A DNA stretch of 64,000 nt, taken from positions 1 through 64,000 of the forward strand of contig JAHHSR010000001.1 of assembly GCA_020025075.1 (NCBI GenBank), given 5' to 3'. This stretch comes from Pectinatus sp. GTDB lineage: Bacteria > Bacillota > Negativicutes > Selenomonadales > Selenomonadaceae. Shown here in pieces: positions 24,340 through 34,130 of the stretch (position 1 is the stretch's first letter; each line of letters begins with the position of its first letter). Under the pieces are notes generated by a model. It had not been told where the DNA came from and ran no database searches. It saw nothing but the letters and a program-made list of their open reading frames with translations. Made by a program: the position numbers and the translations under genes.

Positions 24340-24807
24340 CTATTTAATTGTAATTTTTTCAATTACGACTGGTTCAAGCGGCCTATCCTGAAAATCAGTT
24401 TCTACGCTTCCTATTTCCTTGACTACATCCATATTTTCTATAACTTTGCCAAAAATAGCATGATGGCCATCTAGCCAAGGTGTTGGAGCAAGCGTAATAA
24501 AAAATTGCGAACCGCCTGTATTGGGGCCAGCATTGGCCATTGACAAGATACCTTCACTATTATGCTTTAAATCTTCATGAAACTCATCATCAATCGTGTA
24601 GCCCGGGCCACCCGTTCCAGTACCTGTCGGGTCCCCACCTTGAATCATAAAGTCATCGATAATGCGGTGAAAAATAACGCCATCATAAAATCCCTGCATG
24701 GCAAGCTTTATAAAATTTTCTGTCGTCAAGGGAGCCTTATCGGTGAATAACTCAATCGAAAAACTGCCATGATTAGTTTCAAACAAAGCTACTTTTTTTT
24801 CTTCCAA
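24340..24807 (-). CDS. ppiB: Cyclophilin-type peptidyl-prolyl isomerase
   Basis: A 155-residue cytoplasmic cyclophilin of normal length without signal peptide. Catalytic features: FHRIIDDFMIQGGDPTGTGTGG (Arg and Gln of the active site, residues about 46-65), SMANAGPNTGGSQFFI and FGKVIENMDVV. It speeds cis-trans isomerisation of proline bonds. The ORF opens at GTG 24816; TTG 24807 is better placed after GAGAGGTG. It overlaps the upstream metallo-hydrolase gene by 19 bp and is coupled to it. Confidence 0.93.
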   Translation of the reverse strand: MEEKKVALFETNHGSFSIELFTDKAPLTTENFIKLAMQGFYDGVIFHRIIDDFMIQGGDPTGTGTGGPGYTIDDEFHEDLKHNSEGILSMANAGPNTGGSQFFITLAPTPWLDGHHAIFGKVIENMDVVKEIGSVETDFQDRPLEPVVIEKITIK

Positions 24808-25547
24808 AATGAGCACCTCTCATCTATTTTTATGTGAGAATACACGTGTTTCGCCTGATTTTTGCGGCTGCCATAAATTAATGGCATATTTTTTTCAAAA
24901 GCAGCAGCACCATCCCAAGGCTTGCCCGTAAGATTGTGCATCGCAACGATGTTGAAAGGGTTCGTACTACGACAAAACTCCTCTAAACCACAAGACTTAA
25001 ACTCTTCCAGGCGCCCATCAACCGGGAAAAAAGCAATGTCACTTTTCAGGCCAGCCATCTTTTTGAGCTGTTTAAAAAAGCCGTTTTTGGCAAGTACTAT
25101 ATTTGTAGGGATTTCATCTTTCCAGTGCCACCAATTAAAATCACCGGCATGAAAGATGCGCCACCCATCTACTGTCACATAAAACGAAACGCCACGATCG
25201 GTTGAACTAAATGTATCAACACGCAAAAAATCATCAGCATAGCAATCATAGCGGTCTAAAACGACCGTCTTTTCCCGTGGCAAAAAAGCATCGCCATCTA
25301 CATCATAGCTTAAAAAATATAATGCCGCTTGCGCTGAAAAATTACCTATTTTATTATTCCAATGGTCAAAATGGGCGTGAGAAACAAAAAAATATGCTTT
25401 CTTTTTAACTGCATCACGCAAGATGGCAGGTAAAGCACCAACAGCATCAAGGTAATAATCAAAAACGAGCACGCAATGCGGCAACTCCACGGCAAAGCCA
25501 CTATTATAAAGATATGTTACCTTCGCCTCTTCGGCCATATATCCCAT
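24789..25547 (-). CDS. Metallo-beta-lactamase-fold hydrolase
   Basis: A 252-residue protein of the metallo-beta-lactamase superfamily. The metal-binding signature SHAHFDHW is at about 56-63, and a second-site motif FHAGDFNWWHW near 130 supplies His and Asp. The pattern resembles UlaG/YtnP-like hydrolases; the substrate is unknown. First gene of a unit with ppiB and the GIY-YIG gene. The start is either the first ATG or the one three codons later; neither SD is strong. Confidence 0.82.
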   Translation of the reverse strand: MGYMAEEAKVTYLYNSGFAVELPHCVLVFDYYLDAVGALPAILRDAVKKKAYFFVSHAHFDHWNNKIGNFSAQAALYFLSYDVDGDAFLPREKTVVLDRYDCYADDFLRVDTFSSTDRGVSFYVTVDGWRIFHAGDFNWWHWKDEIPTNIVLAKNGFFKQLKKMAGLKSDIAFFPVDGRLEEFKSCGLEEFCRSTNPFNIVAMHNLTGKPWDGAAAFEKNMPLIYGSRKNQAKHVYSHIKIDERCSFWKKKK

Positions 25548-25570
25548 CTCGCTTTTTCAAATATATGTAT

Positions 25571-25598
25571 ATTGTACCGAATATCGTCATATTGTCAA
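25571..25598 (-). promoter_or_regulatory. Promoter of the hydrolase-ppiB unit
   Basis: On the minus strand TTGACA (25598-25593), a 16-bp spacer and TACAAT (25576-25571), about 24 bp ahead of the start codon. Confidence 0.6.
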
Positions 25599-25681
25599 TC
25601 TTTTTTGGCGAAAAATACTCGTCGCAAAATTTTATTGAGCATCCTTCCCAACAATTTTTTTATTCTTAAAACAAGGATTTG

Positions 25682-25709
25682 TTGAGAAAAAATCGAATAG
25701 CAATATAAT
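25682..25709 (+). promoter_or_regulatory. Promoter of the cdaA-glmM operon
   Basis: TTGAGA (25682-25687), a 16-bp spacer and a perfect TATAAT (25704-25709); AGGAG follows as the cdaA SD near 25722. Confidence 0.65.
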
Positions 25710-25733
25710 ATATCTTTTTTTAGGAGAACAGAC

Positions 25734-26558
25734 ATGCTGATTGAAATTAAAGGATTGCTTTTGACCATTGGCATTCTCGATATTGTAGAAATCTTGATTG
25801 TCGCTGTCGTCATTTATAAAACGTACGAAATGCTTACCAATACGCGGGCTATTACGCTTGTTAAAGGTATTATTATTCTGCTTGTGATGACGATGGTCAG
25901 CGACTGGCTAGGCCTGCATGTCATTTATTGGCTCTTGCAAAAGACCTTGACTTTGCTCTTTGTCGCCTTGCCCATCGTTTTTCAGCCAGAATTGCGCCGT
26001 GCTTTAGAGCACATCGGCGAAGGGCGCCTTTTTACGCCGCGCAGCTCATTTTTAGATATTAAGGAAACCTGCAGTCTTATCAACAAGCTCGATGCTGCTG
26101 TCATGCGCATGTCACAAAAGCAGATTGGTGCCTTAATCGTCATTGAGCGTGAAGTGGGACTCAATGATATTTCCTCTAATGGTATTGCCATCGACGGGCT
26201 CGTTTCTACAGAACTTTTAATGAATATCTTCATTCCCAATACGCCTTTGCACGATGGTGCTACAATCATCCGGGGCAATCGCATTATCGCTTCTGCTTGT
26301 GTTTTGCCACTTACAGATAACCGGACATTGAGCACTGAACTTGGCACGCGCCATCGCGCAGCCATTGGGCTTTCTGAACAATGTGATGCAACAATTATTG
26401 TCGTAAGCGAAGAAACAGGCACCGTCTCCATTGCTGAGAATGGTCAAATTTACCGTCACCTTGATTCCGACCAGCTCAAACAATACTTAATGCCACTCTT
26501 TTCACAAAAACCTTCTGCTTTTCACAATCTGCTCAAAAATTGGAAGGTGAAAAAATGA
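25734..26558 (+). CDS. cdaA: Diadenylate cyclase CdaA
   Basis: A 274-residue membrane enzyme that makes cyclic di-AMP from two ATP. Three hydrophobic helices (about 8-28, 38-57 and 62-82) precede a DAC domain (about 95-250) with the catalytic DGA at 174-176 and RHR at 206-208, both intact. Cyclic di-AMP controls potassium/osmolyte uptake and wall homeostasis. The operon cdaA-ybbR-(flavoprotein)-glmM matches the conserved cdaA-cdaR-glmM order, in which CdaR and GlmM modulate the cyclase. It overlaps the next gene by four bases. Confidence 0.96.
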   Translation: MLIEIKGLLLTIGILDIVEILIVAVVIYKTYEMLTNTRAITLVKGIIILLVMTMVSDWLGLHVIYWLLQKTLTLLFVALPIVFQPELRRALEHIGEGRLFTPRSSFLDIKETCSLINKLDAAVMRMSQKQIGALIVIEREVGLNDISSNGIAIDGLVSTELLMNIFIPNTPLHDGATIIRGNRIIASACVLPLTDNRTLSTELGTRHRAAIGLSEQCDATIIVVSEETGTVSIAENGQIYRHLDSDQLKQYLMPLFSQKPSAFHNLLKNWKVKK

Positions 26559-27478
26559 TTAAGATGCTTCGTCATAATTTCATAATCAAGTTCATATCCT
26601 TGTTTCTGGCTATCGGCTTATGGCTTTATGTCATGAATGAGCAAAATCCTTCCATAACCAATACTTTTACAGTACCGCTTAGCGTTATCAATGCCCCCGA
26701 TGAATGTCAGATTCTCCACAACGAAGATAGCATCCGCATTCGCGTCAAAGCACCGCGCTCTTTATTCACTGCCTTTGACAATACAAATATCAAGGCTTAT
26801 GTCGACTTAAAGAATGCCAAAGAGGGGACACATTTGGAAACCGTCCACATCAAATTGCCTGCTGGCTTTGAACTTTTATCGTATTCACCTGAAAAGGTAA
26901 GCTTTACCATCAACAAGGTTATCCAAAAGTCTGTTCCTATTGATTTGATTCTCTCTGGCAAGCCTAACAGCGATATGGTTGTTGCAAGCGTTAAACAGTC
27001 AATGGGCAGCGTCATTGTTGAAGGACCACGCAACCAGATTGATACCGTACGCCGAGCTATAGGCTATATTGGACTTGATGGCAATAAGGAAGATTTTTCT
27101 GTCATCGTGCCGTTGCGGCCAATGAATGATAATAACAAGGAAGTTTCGGGTGTCACGCTCTTAAACCCCACCGTCAATGCGAGCATTTATCTTGCCCGCG
27201 GCTTGACAAAAAAATTTGTTGCCATAAAGCCGCTCATAGATAGCGATTTGCCTAAGGGGTATAGCATTGATTCTCTTTCCGTTTCACCTGCTAAAATTGA
27301 AATATCTGGTAATCCTCAAGCCATCAGCACCATCAATTCTCTCGATACGCAAAAAATTCCCCTAAATAATGTCACCTCCTCTTGCCAAAAGGCGGTGCGT
27401 CTCAGCCTTCCCAAGGGAATTACGGTCGCCAATGACCTCGTCGAGGTCGATATTAAAATTTCAAAAAAAAGATTCTAA
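26555..27478 (+). CDS. cdaR: YbbR-domain protein, CdaA regulator (CdaR-like)
   Basis: A 307-residue protein with one N-terminal membrane anchor (about 10-30) and three YbbR-like repeats outside the membrane (VPLSVINAPDECQIL, a VPIDLILSGKP repeat and one ending in VDIKISK). YbbR/CdaR proteins bind CdaA and adjust cyclic di-AMP synthesis. ATG 26555 is used because GGAAGGTGA precedes it and it overlaps the cdaA stop (ATGA). Confidence 0.92.
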   Translation: MIKMLRHNFIIKFISLFLAIGLWLYVMNEQNPSITNTFTVPLSVINAPDECQILHNEDSIRIRVKAPRSLFTAFDNTNIKAYVDLKNAKEGTHLETVHIKLPAGFELLSYSPEKVSFTINKVIQKSVPIDLILSGKPNSDMVVASVKQSMGSVIVEGPRNQIDTVRRAIGYIGLDGNKEDFSVIVPLRPMNDNNKEVSGVTLLNPTVNASIYLARGLTKKFVAIKPLIDSDLPKGYSIDSLSVSPAKIEISGNPQAISTINSLDTQKIPLNNVTSSCQKAVRLSLPKGITVANDLVEVDIKISKKRF

Positions 27479-27496
27479 AACTTGAGGTGTCAAAAA

Positions 27497-29101
27497 TTGT
27501 TACAAATAACAAATTTTAATGTCGTCTTCACCGATCAGACGCCACTTGAAATACTGCTGGCCGACAAGCTCAATCTGCCGACAGGAGCTATCACTGATGT
27601 AAAAATAATACGCAAAGCCATAGATGCACGTCGTTATAAAAAAAATCCCATCTATTACGTTTATACGCTCAATTTTTCGTTGCAAAAAGGACATAATGAA
27701 GCGTCTGTTTTAAAAAAGCACAAAAATATAAAAACCGTTCAAATAAAAAAAGATAATAATACGAAAATTCTTCCTAGAAAAAAGATAAGCTTACAGCCTA
27801 TCGTCGTGGGGACAGGCCCGGCTGGCCTTTTTTGTGCACTTACGCTTTGTCAGGCAGGCTATGCTCCAATTGTTTTTGAGCGCGGGCAAGATATGGATAG
27901 CCGTCACAAAAGCGTAGACCAATTTTGGCAGACAGGCCATCTTCGCCAAGAGTCGAATGTGCAGTTTGGAGAAGGCGGTGCTGGCACTTTTTCAGATGGG
28001 AAACTCACAACGCGCATTAATGACCCCCAGATTGCTACGGTGCTCGACACATTTGTTCGCTGTGGCGCACCACAGGAAATACGCTATCTGCATAAACCAC
28101 ATATCGGCACCGATCTTTTGCGCCAGGTGATAAAAAACTTGCGCCAGATGATTATCAATCTGGGAGGAAGCGTCCACTTCAATACACGTTTGGAAAAAAT
28201 TTGCCGCCTTGATAACGAGCTTACGGAAATCACGCTGCATAGCGGACAAAAAATTCCCTGCCGCGACCTTTTCATGGGCATAGGACATAGCGCCCGCGAT
28301 ACGTATGAGATGCTCTTTAGAGAGGGTGTGCAGATGGAAGCAAAGCCATTTGCTATCGGCGTGCGCATTGAACATCCCCAAGAGCTCATCGACCGCGCCC
28401 AATACGGCGAAGATTTTAATAGCCCCTACCTTCCCGTGGCTGATTACGCCTTGACTTTTAACGACCGCGAGAAAAATCTTGCTTGCTATTCATTTTGCAT
28501 GTGTCCTGGCGGCAAAGTGGTGGCTGCCGCCTCTGAAAATGAACGCGTCGTAACAAATGGCATGAGCGATTATGCGCGCGATTTTGGCATTGCCAATAGC
28601 GCTCTTTTAGTTCCCGTCACGCCAGATGATTTTGGCCATGGCGTCCTAGATGGCATTCGCATGCAGCGCCATTACGAACATCTAGCATTTTTGCTTGGGG
28701 GAAGCAATTACTGTGCACCAGCACAAACGGTAGGCGATTTTCTCTCACATCGTTACGGCAGTGATAATCTCTTGGTGACACCAAGCTATTGTCCGGGCAT
28801 CACCTTGGCAGATTTACATTTTTGTCTGCCCCAAAAGGTCTCAGCGGCGCTGGAATTAGCGCTTTTGCATTTTGACCACAAAATTCCCGGCTTTGCTGCA
28901 GCAGGTGCTGTCATGACAGGCGTTGAAATGCGCTCATCGGCGCCTTGCCGCATCATTCGTGACAAACAGACGATGATGTCTATTAATACAGCTGGTCTTT
29001 ATCCCATTGGGGAAGGCGCAGGATACGCTGGCGGCATTGTAAGCGCTGCCGTTGATGGTATCAATGCTGCAAGACATTTTATTGAAAAAAATAAATCTTA
29101 A
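27497..29101 (+). CDS. COG2509-type FAD-dependent dehydrogenase
   Basis: A 534-residue flavoprotein. About 95 N-terminal residues form a basic domain often seen in this family; a Rossmann FAD-binding site follows (VVGTGPAGLFCALTL near 100, then FERG), with NVQFGEGGAGTFSDGKL near 157 and a C-terminal GEGAGYAGGIVSAAVDGI. The length is typical of the family, whose substrate is unknown. TTG 27497 is chosen because GAGGTG lies seven bases ahead. It is inserted between cdaR and glmM with 18- and 11-bp gaps, so it belongs to the operon and may serve wall or redox metabolism. Confidence 0.86.
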   Translation: MLQITNFNVVFTDQTPLEILLADKLNLPTGAITDVKIIRKAIDARRYKKNPIYYVYTLNFSLQKGHNEASVLKKHKNIKTVQIKKDNNTKILPRKKISLQPIVVGTGPAGLFCALTLCQAGYAPIVFERGQDMDSRHKSVDQFWQTGHLRQESNVQFGEGGAGTFSDGKLTTRINDPQIATVLDTFVRCGAPQEIRYLHKPHIGTDLLRQVIKNLRQMIINLGGSVHFNTRLEKICRLDNELTEITLHSGQKIPCRDLFMGIGHSARDTYEMLFREGVQMEAKPFAIGVRIEHPQELIDRAQYGEDFNSPYLPVADYALTFNDREKNLACYSFCMCPGGKVVAAASENERVVTNGMSDYARDFGIANSALLVPVTPDDFGHGVLDGIRMQRHYEHLAFLLGGSNYCAPAQTVGDFLSHRYGSDNLLVTPSYCPGITLADLHFCLPQKVSAALELALLHFDHKIPGFAAAGAVMTGVEMRSSAPCRIIRDKQTMMSINTAGLYPIGEGAGYAGGIVSAAVDGINAARHFIEKNKS

Positions 29102-29112
29102 GGAGTATTTTT

Positions 29113-30462
29113 ATGGCTAGACTTTTTGGAACAGACGGCGTTCGCGGTGAAGCAAATCGCGGCTTAACGCCAGAATTGGCATACAAGCTTGGTAGGGCAG
29201 CAGCGCTTTACTTCAGCAAGGAAATTGAAGGTCCTTTTAAGATTATCATTGGGCGTGACACACGTATTTCAGGTACTATGTTTGAAGCAGCCTTGGCTTC
29301 GGGCATCTGCTCGGCAGGTGGCAATGTCATTTTGACGGGTATCATCCCTACACCGGCCATTGCTTATCTGACAAGAATTCATAAAGCGGCAGCAGGCATT
29401 GTCATTTCTGCTTCCCATAATCCTTTTTACGACAATGGTATCAAATTTTTTGGCGGCAATGGCTATAAATTACCCGATAAGGTAGAAGATGAGCTTGAAT
29501 CCATCGTCAATGCCTTAGGAAAAAATGATGACTACTATCGCGCTTCCAATAAGGAAATCGGCACGATTGCGCATCGCCATGACTTAGTGCACGAATATAT
29601 TGATTATGTCGTCTCTACATGCGATGTAGGCCTTAAAGGCTTGCGCATTGTTCTTGACTGTGCTAATGGTGCTGCTTTTGAAGCAATGCCTGCTGTCCTT
29701 CATGAATTGGGTGCTGAACTAATTGTCATCAACGATAATCCCGATGGCAGGAATATCAATGATAATTGCGGCTCTACTCATCTTGACTCACTGCAAGCCG
29801 AAGTCATTGCACGCAAGGCCGATATCGGCATCGCCCATGACGGTGATGCTGACCGCTGCCTCGCTATCGACGAAAATGGCAAAGTAATTGATGGCGACCA
29901 CATCATTGCTGCCTGTGCCCTAGCTATGAAGGAAAAAAATCGCTTACATGCAAATACTGTCGTTTCCACGGTAATGGCCAATATCGGTTTTCATAAGGCA
30001 TTGACTGAAAATGGCTGCAATGTAGAAGTGACCGCCGTAGGTGACCGTTATGTACTCGAAAATATGCTTAAAAACGATTATAATCTAGGCGGAGAGCAAT
30101 CCGGTCATGTCATCTTCAGTGACTTTGCTACGACAGGAGATGGCTTAATAACGGCATTACAGCTTTTATCTTACATCGTTACCGAACGAATAAAGGCTTC
30201 TGCCGTGACGAATATCATGGTCAGCTATCCACAATTGCTGCTCAATGTCAAGGTAAAAAGCAAGGACAATTGGCAGCAAAACGAAAAGATAAAAGAAGCT
30301 ATTGCTAAGGGCGAAGCAGAATTAGGCAGCGATGGGCGCGTCCTCGTTCGTCCGTCTGGAACAGAGCCGCTTATTCGCGTCATGGCTGAAGGAGCGGACC
30401 AAGAACAGCTTCAGCGTATCTGCCATGCTATTGGCGCCGTCATCGAAAACGAATTAGGTTAA
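29113..30462 (+). CDS. glmM: Phosphoglucosamine mutase GlmM
   Basis: A 449-residue alpha-phosphohexomutase converting glucosamine-6-phosphate to glucosamine-1-phosphate, the step toward UDP-GlcNAc for peptidoglycan and LPS. The phosphoserine is Ser101 in SASHNP, the metal loop DGDADR lies near 240, and RPSGTEPLIRVM near 410 is the phosphate-binding loop. All four domains are present. Last gene of the cdaA operon, with AAGGAG SD and a strong terminator. Confidence 0.97.
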   Translation: MARLFGTDGVRGEANRGLTPELAYKLGRAAALYFSKEIEGPFKIIIGRDTRISGTMFEAALASGICSAGGNVILTGIIPTPAIAYLTRIHKAAAGIVISASHNPFYDNGIKFFGGNGYKLPDKVEDELESIVNALGKNDDYYRASNKEIGTIAHRHDLVHEYIDYVVSTCDVGLKGLRIVLDCANGAAFEAMPAVLHELGAELIVINDNPDGRNINDNCGSTHLDSLQAEVIARKADIGIAHDGDADRCLAIDENGKVIDGDHIIAACALAMKEKNRLHANTVVSTVMANIGFHKALTENGCNVEVTAVGDRYVLENMLKNDYNLGGEQSGHVIFSDFATTGDGLITALQLLSYIVTERIKASAVTNIMVSYPQLLLNVKVKSKDNWQQNEKIKEAIAKGEAELGSDGRVLVRPSGTEPLIRVMAEGADQEQLQRICHAIGAVIENELG

Positions 30463-30477
30463 ACGTGTTTTATAGCT

Positions 30478-30513
30478 AAAAAACCACCGCAATAAATATT
30501 GCGGTGGTTTTTT
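30478..30513 (+). terminator. Intrinsic terminator of the cdaA-glmM operon
   Basis: AAACCACCGCAATA (30481-30494) against TATTGCGGTGGTTT (30497-30510), then a T run. Confidence 0.92.
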
Positions 30514-30577
30514 CAATCTATAATCCTTATCAATGTCTTTCACCTAAAGGGCAATAGACTTTAAATACATTTAATAT

Positions 30578-32173
30578 TTATACTTTTTTCTTAGCTGGTT
30601 CGACAGCTATCTTATAGCCACGTAATTTATTTTTGTCCATGACGGCAATGACGCGTTCGGCAACATCTTTCGGCACTTCAACAAAGGTAAATTTATCATA
30701 AATATCAATGCTTCCAATAATGCTGCCCGGAATATCAGCTTCAGAAGCGATGCAGCGAACAATATCTTCCGGACGAATTTTTTTGTTGCGGCCGATATTA
30801 ATAAATAAGCGCACCATGCCGGGAGAGCCGCCACTGTTAGCCAAGCGTTCTTCCATGTCGCTATCGTCCTCGCTAGCTTTTTTAAGGCCTTCAACAGCTA
30901 ATTTAATTGCGGCCGCCGCAATATCATAAGCATCATATCCATCAGCCGTAAGGTCAGCAACAATCATATGGTAGTCGTGATAGCGATTTTCTTCCAATAT
31001 TTTAACGACTTTGCCTTTAATCGCTTCCTTTTGCAGTTCCAATACATCTGCCGATGTTGGCAAATATCCCCTAATTAAGCGATGTTTAATAAGCTTTTCA
31101 ATAGCACGCAGCTGGCGATATTCACGCGGTTCAATAAAGGTAATAGCTATACCGCTGCGTCCAGCACGCCCCGTCCGGCCAATGCGATGTACATATGATT
31201 CATGGTCTTGCGGTATGTCATAGTTGACGACATGGGAAATGTCTTCAATATCTATGCCACGCGCTGCAACATCAGTTGCTGCCAATATATCAATCTGATT
31301 TTTCTTATACTTTTTCATGACCCTTTGGCGCTGTGCTTGATTCATATCGCCATGCAAGCCGCCAGCTAAATAACCGCGCGCTTCCAAAGCAGCAATGAGG
31401 TCATCAACGCCTTTTTTCGTGCGGCAAAAAATAATGTACTTGCCCGTGCAGTCAACATCCAGAACGCGGCAAAGTCCTTCAAATTTATTTTTCGTCTCAT
31501 AATAAATCTGGTCAATAGATGGGACTGTGAGATGTTCACGACTAATCAAAACACGCTGCGGATTATTCATATAGCTTTGCGCCAATTTTGATATCTGCAT
31601 GGGCATCGTTGCTGAAAACAAAAGTGTTTGACAGTTTTCACGGTCAATATGGGACATTATTTCTCGAATGTCATCAATAAATCCCATGTCAAGCATTTCA
31701 TCCGCTTCATCTAAAATGAGCATCTTAATTTTATCAAGCTTGACGGTACCACGATTGATATGGTCAATAAGACGCCCTGGTGTACCGACAATGACCTTGG
31801 CACCAGCGCGCAGCGCCCTAATCTGGCGTTCAATCATCTGCCCGCCATAAACTGGCAATGTTTTAATATGCATATACTTGCCAATTTTATTGAGTTCCTC
31901 GGCGACCTGAATGGCCAACTCTCGCGTCGGTGTGATGACAAGCGCTTGCACATACTTTTCCTTTTCATCTATCCGCTCGATGGTTGGTATGCCAAAAGCT
32001 GCCGTCTTGCCAGTACCCGTTTGAGCCTGACCCAAGACATCGTGTCCTTCTAAAACGAGTGGAATTGTCTTGGCCTGAATAGGGGACGGCTCTTCAAATC
32101 CCATCTCCAAAAGGGCATTACAAATCTTTTTGTTTAATTGTATATCACCAAATAAAGCCGTTTCATTTCTCAA
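30578..32173 (-). CDS. deaD: DEAD-box RNA helicase
   Basis: A 531-residue ATP-dependent RNA helicase. The RecA-like core carries the Q motif, AQTGTGKTA (near 46), PTRELA, DEAD (near 155), SAT (near 187) and HRIGRTGRAGR (near 331). A C-terminal DbpA-type RNA-binding domain (about 450-525; RLFINIGRNKKI) suggests ribosome assembly or RNA decay. Start is TTG 32173, eight bases after CGGAGGA. Length and domains fit the DeaD/CshA group. Confidence 0.95.
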   Translation of the reverse strand: MRNETALFGDIQLNKKICNALLEMGFEEPSPIQAKTIPLVLEGHDVLGQAQTGTGKTAAFGIPTIERIDEKEKYVQALVITPTRELAIQVAEELNKIGKYMHIKTLPVYGGQMIERQIRALRAGAKVIVGTPGRLIDHINRGTVKLDKIKMLILDEADEMLDMGFIDDIREIMSHIDRENCQTLLFSATMPMQISKLAQSYMNNPQRVLISREHLTVPSIDQIYYETKNKFEGLCRVLDVDCTGKYIIFCRTKKGVDDLIAALEARGYLAGGLHGDMNQAQRQRVMKKYKKNQIDILAATDVAARGIDIEDISHVVNYDIPQDHESYVHRIGRTGRAGRSGIAITFIEPREYRQLRAIEKLIKHRLIRGYLPTSADVLELQKEAIKGKVVKILEENRYHDYHMIVADLTADGYDAYDIAAAAIKLAVEGLKKASEDDSDMEERLANSGGSPGMVRLFINIGRNKKIRPEDIVRCIASEADIPGSIIGSIDIYDKFTFVEVPKDVAERVIAVMDKNKLRGYKIAVEPAKKKV

Positions 32174-32200
32174 ATATAAATCCTCCGTTTAAAAATACTA

Positions 32201-32770
32201 TTAATCATCTAATACCTGCAAAAGCAAGGTAAGCGCAGCCGTTGCCGCCTTTTCCTTAATCGAAAGGCGACTGCCACTAAAATCGAATCGACGCTCAAAA
32301 TAATGTTCGCGAAAAAATACGGCAATATGAACGCGTCCCACAGGCTTATTTTCTTGCCCTTGCGGTCCGGCAAGGCCTGTAATACCGAGCCCACAATCGA
32401 CACCAAAAGCTTTTTTTATACCTTTTGCCATAACGCGCGCCGTAGCAGCGCTGATTACGCCTTCTTGCGCGATTTCTTCTTCCGAAAGTCCTAAAAATTC
32501 CCGCTTTATCCGAGTTTGATAGGAAACAATACCGCCGGCAAAATGAGAAGATATACCCGGCACATCGGTAAGACAGGAGCTTATGAGACCGCCAGTACAT
32601 GATTCTGCACAAGCTAAACAGATATTCTTTCGTGCGAGCGTAAGCGAAATTGACTTTGCCAAATTTCTCTGCTCTTGCCGCATTTTTTCATTCATCTGAT
32701 TATATAGTGCTTCTTCATTTAATGCAACCACATTTTTTAAAATAAGGCCTTTTTTTCTCCGCTTTTTCAT
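32201..32770 (-). CDS. pncC: Nicotinamide-nucleotide amidase (CinA C-terminal)
   Basis: A 189-residue protein whose residues about 38-185 form a CinA-C domain: ACAESCTGGLISSCLTDVPG with the catalytic Ser, the GGIVSYQTRIK segment, GLGITGLAGP and VGRVHIAV. It deamidates NMN to nicotinic acid mononucleotide in pyridine-nucleotide recycling. The 37 residues before the domain are Lys/Gln-rich and atypical; an internal Met (near 26) may be the true start, though the first ATG is well spaced after rimO. Confidence 0.88.
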   Translation of the reverse strand: MKKRRKKGLILKNVVALNEEALYNQMNEKMRQEQRNLAKSISLTLARKNICLACAESCTGGLISSCLTDVPGISSHFAGGIVSYQTRIKREFLGLSEEEIAQEGVISAATARVMAKGIKKAFGVDCGLGITGLAGPQGQENKPVGRVHIAVFFREHYFERRFDFSGSRLSIKEKAATAALTLLLQVLDD

Positions 32771-32776
32771 CTTTTC

Positions 32777-34117
32777 TCAATCGATGCGCTGAGCGACCAT
32801 ATCATAGACAAAGCCTTGTGAAACACGTACTTTAATAATATCGCCCGGCTTGACATCTCCAGCATCTTCGACATAAATCTGTCCATCTACCTCAGGCGCT
32901 TCACGATAAGAGCGGCCATAGGCGACATTTTCCTGTTCTAAATCATGTCCTTCAATCAATACCTCGAGCTCTTTTCCTTCAAACGTATCATTAATCTCTT
33001 CTGAAATCTTGCCCTGCAAGCTCATGAGGTCGTGATACCTTTCCTGCATAATTTCTTCTGGCAGCTGATTGGGCATATCGTAACCTGGCGTATTTTCCTC
33101 CCGTGAATAGGTAAAAACGCCTAGTTTATCAAAGCGCTGCGCCTCGACAAAACTGCGCAAGGTCTGATACTGAGCGTCTGTTTCCCCCGGAAAACCGACA
33201 ATGAATGTCGTACGAATTGAAACACCGGGAATACGCGCCCTGATTTTCGCTAAAAGATTGGTAATATATTCATTGGTATCACTGCGGCGCATACTCTTTA
33301 AAACAGCGTCATGGGCATGCTGCAAAGGAATATCCACGTATTTGCAAATCTTTTCTTCATTAGCTATAACTTCGATGAGTTCATCGGTAAAAAGATGCGG
33401 GTACGTATACTGCACGCGCAGCCAGCGCAGTCCCTCAATTTTTACCAAACGACGCAGAAGCTCTGGCAGCATCGGCTTTTTATAAAGGTCCATGCCATAA
33501 TTAGTCGTATCTTGTGCAATTAAATTTAGCTCGATAGCTCCTTCTTCTACAAGACGCTGTGCTTCTGCAATGATATCTTCCATGCTGCGGCTGCGATAAT
33601 TGCCGCGTACAAGCGGAATCGAGCAAAAAGCGCAGCGATGGTTACATCCTTCCGCTATTTTTATATAAGAACTGTATATAGGTGTTGTAATAATGCGCGG
33701 CGTCACGGCATGGTAAATATTTTTATCAGCATCGATTGTGATTACAACGCGCTTTCCTTCTAAAGCAGCCTTGACAGCCTGCATTATTTTATCCCACGCT
33801 CCGGTGCCAATTACGGCATCGGCTTCGGGAATTTCTTCCAGCAATGTTTCGCCATATCTTTGACCAAGGCAGCCGGCAATAATCAAAGCGCGGCATTTTC
33901 CCTTGCTTTTTTCCTTATATTCGGCCATTCCCAAGATTGTCGTGACCGCTTCTTCGCGCGCTGATTCAATAAAACTACAAGTATTGACAATTAAAATATC
34001 AGCTTCTGCCGGCTCATTTGTGATTTCAACACCATTTTCTTCCAATATGCCAAGCATTACTTCTGTATCGACGCGATTTTTTGCGCAGCCCAAACTAATA
34101 AAACCAGCTTTTAACAT
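32777..34117 (-). CDS. rimO: Ribosomal protein S12 methylthiotransferase RimO
   Basis: A 446-residue radical-SAM enzyme that methylthiolates the conserved Asp of S12. N-terminal MTTase domain (ISLGCAKNRVDTE, CSFIESARE, AGCLGQRYG) with three cluster cysteines, a radical-SAM domain with CNHRCAFCSIP (about 155-165) and a C-terminal TRAM domain. The LGCAKNRVD signature separates it from MiaB. ATG 34117 follows a perfect GGAGG. In an operon with pncC (6-bp gap). Confidence 0.96.
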   Translation of the reverse strand: MLKAGFISLGCAKNRVDTEVMLGILEENGVEITNEPAEADILIVNTCSFIESAREEAVTTILGMAEYKEKSKGKCRALIIAGCLGQRYGETLLEEIPEADAVIGTGAWDKIMQAVKAALEGKRVVITIDADKNIYHAVTPRIITTPIYSSYIKIAEGCNHRCAFCSIPLVRGNYRSRSMEDIIAEAQRLVEEGAIELNLIAQDTTNYGMDLYKKPMLPELLRRLVKIEGLRWLRVQYTYPHLFTDELIEVIANEEKICKYVDIPLQHAHDAVLKSMRRSDTNEYITNLLAKIRARIPGVSIRTTFIVGFPGETDAQYQTLRSFVEAQRFDKLGVFTYSREENTPGYDMPNQLPEEIMQERYHDLMSLQGKISEEINDTFEGKELEVLIEGHDLEQENVAYGRSYREAPEVDGQIYVEDAGDVKPGDIIKVRVSQGFVYDMVAQRID

Positions 34118-34130
34118 TATATCCTCCAAA

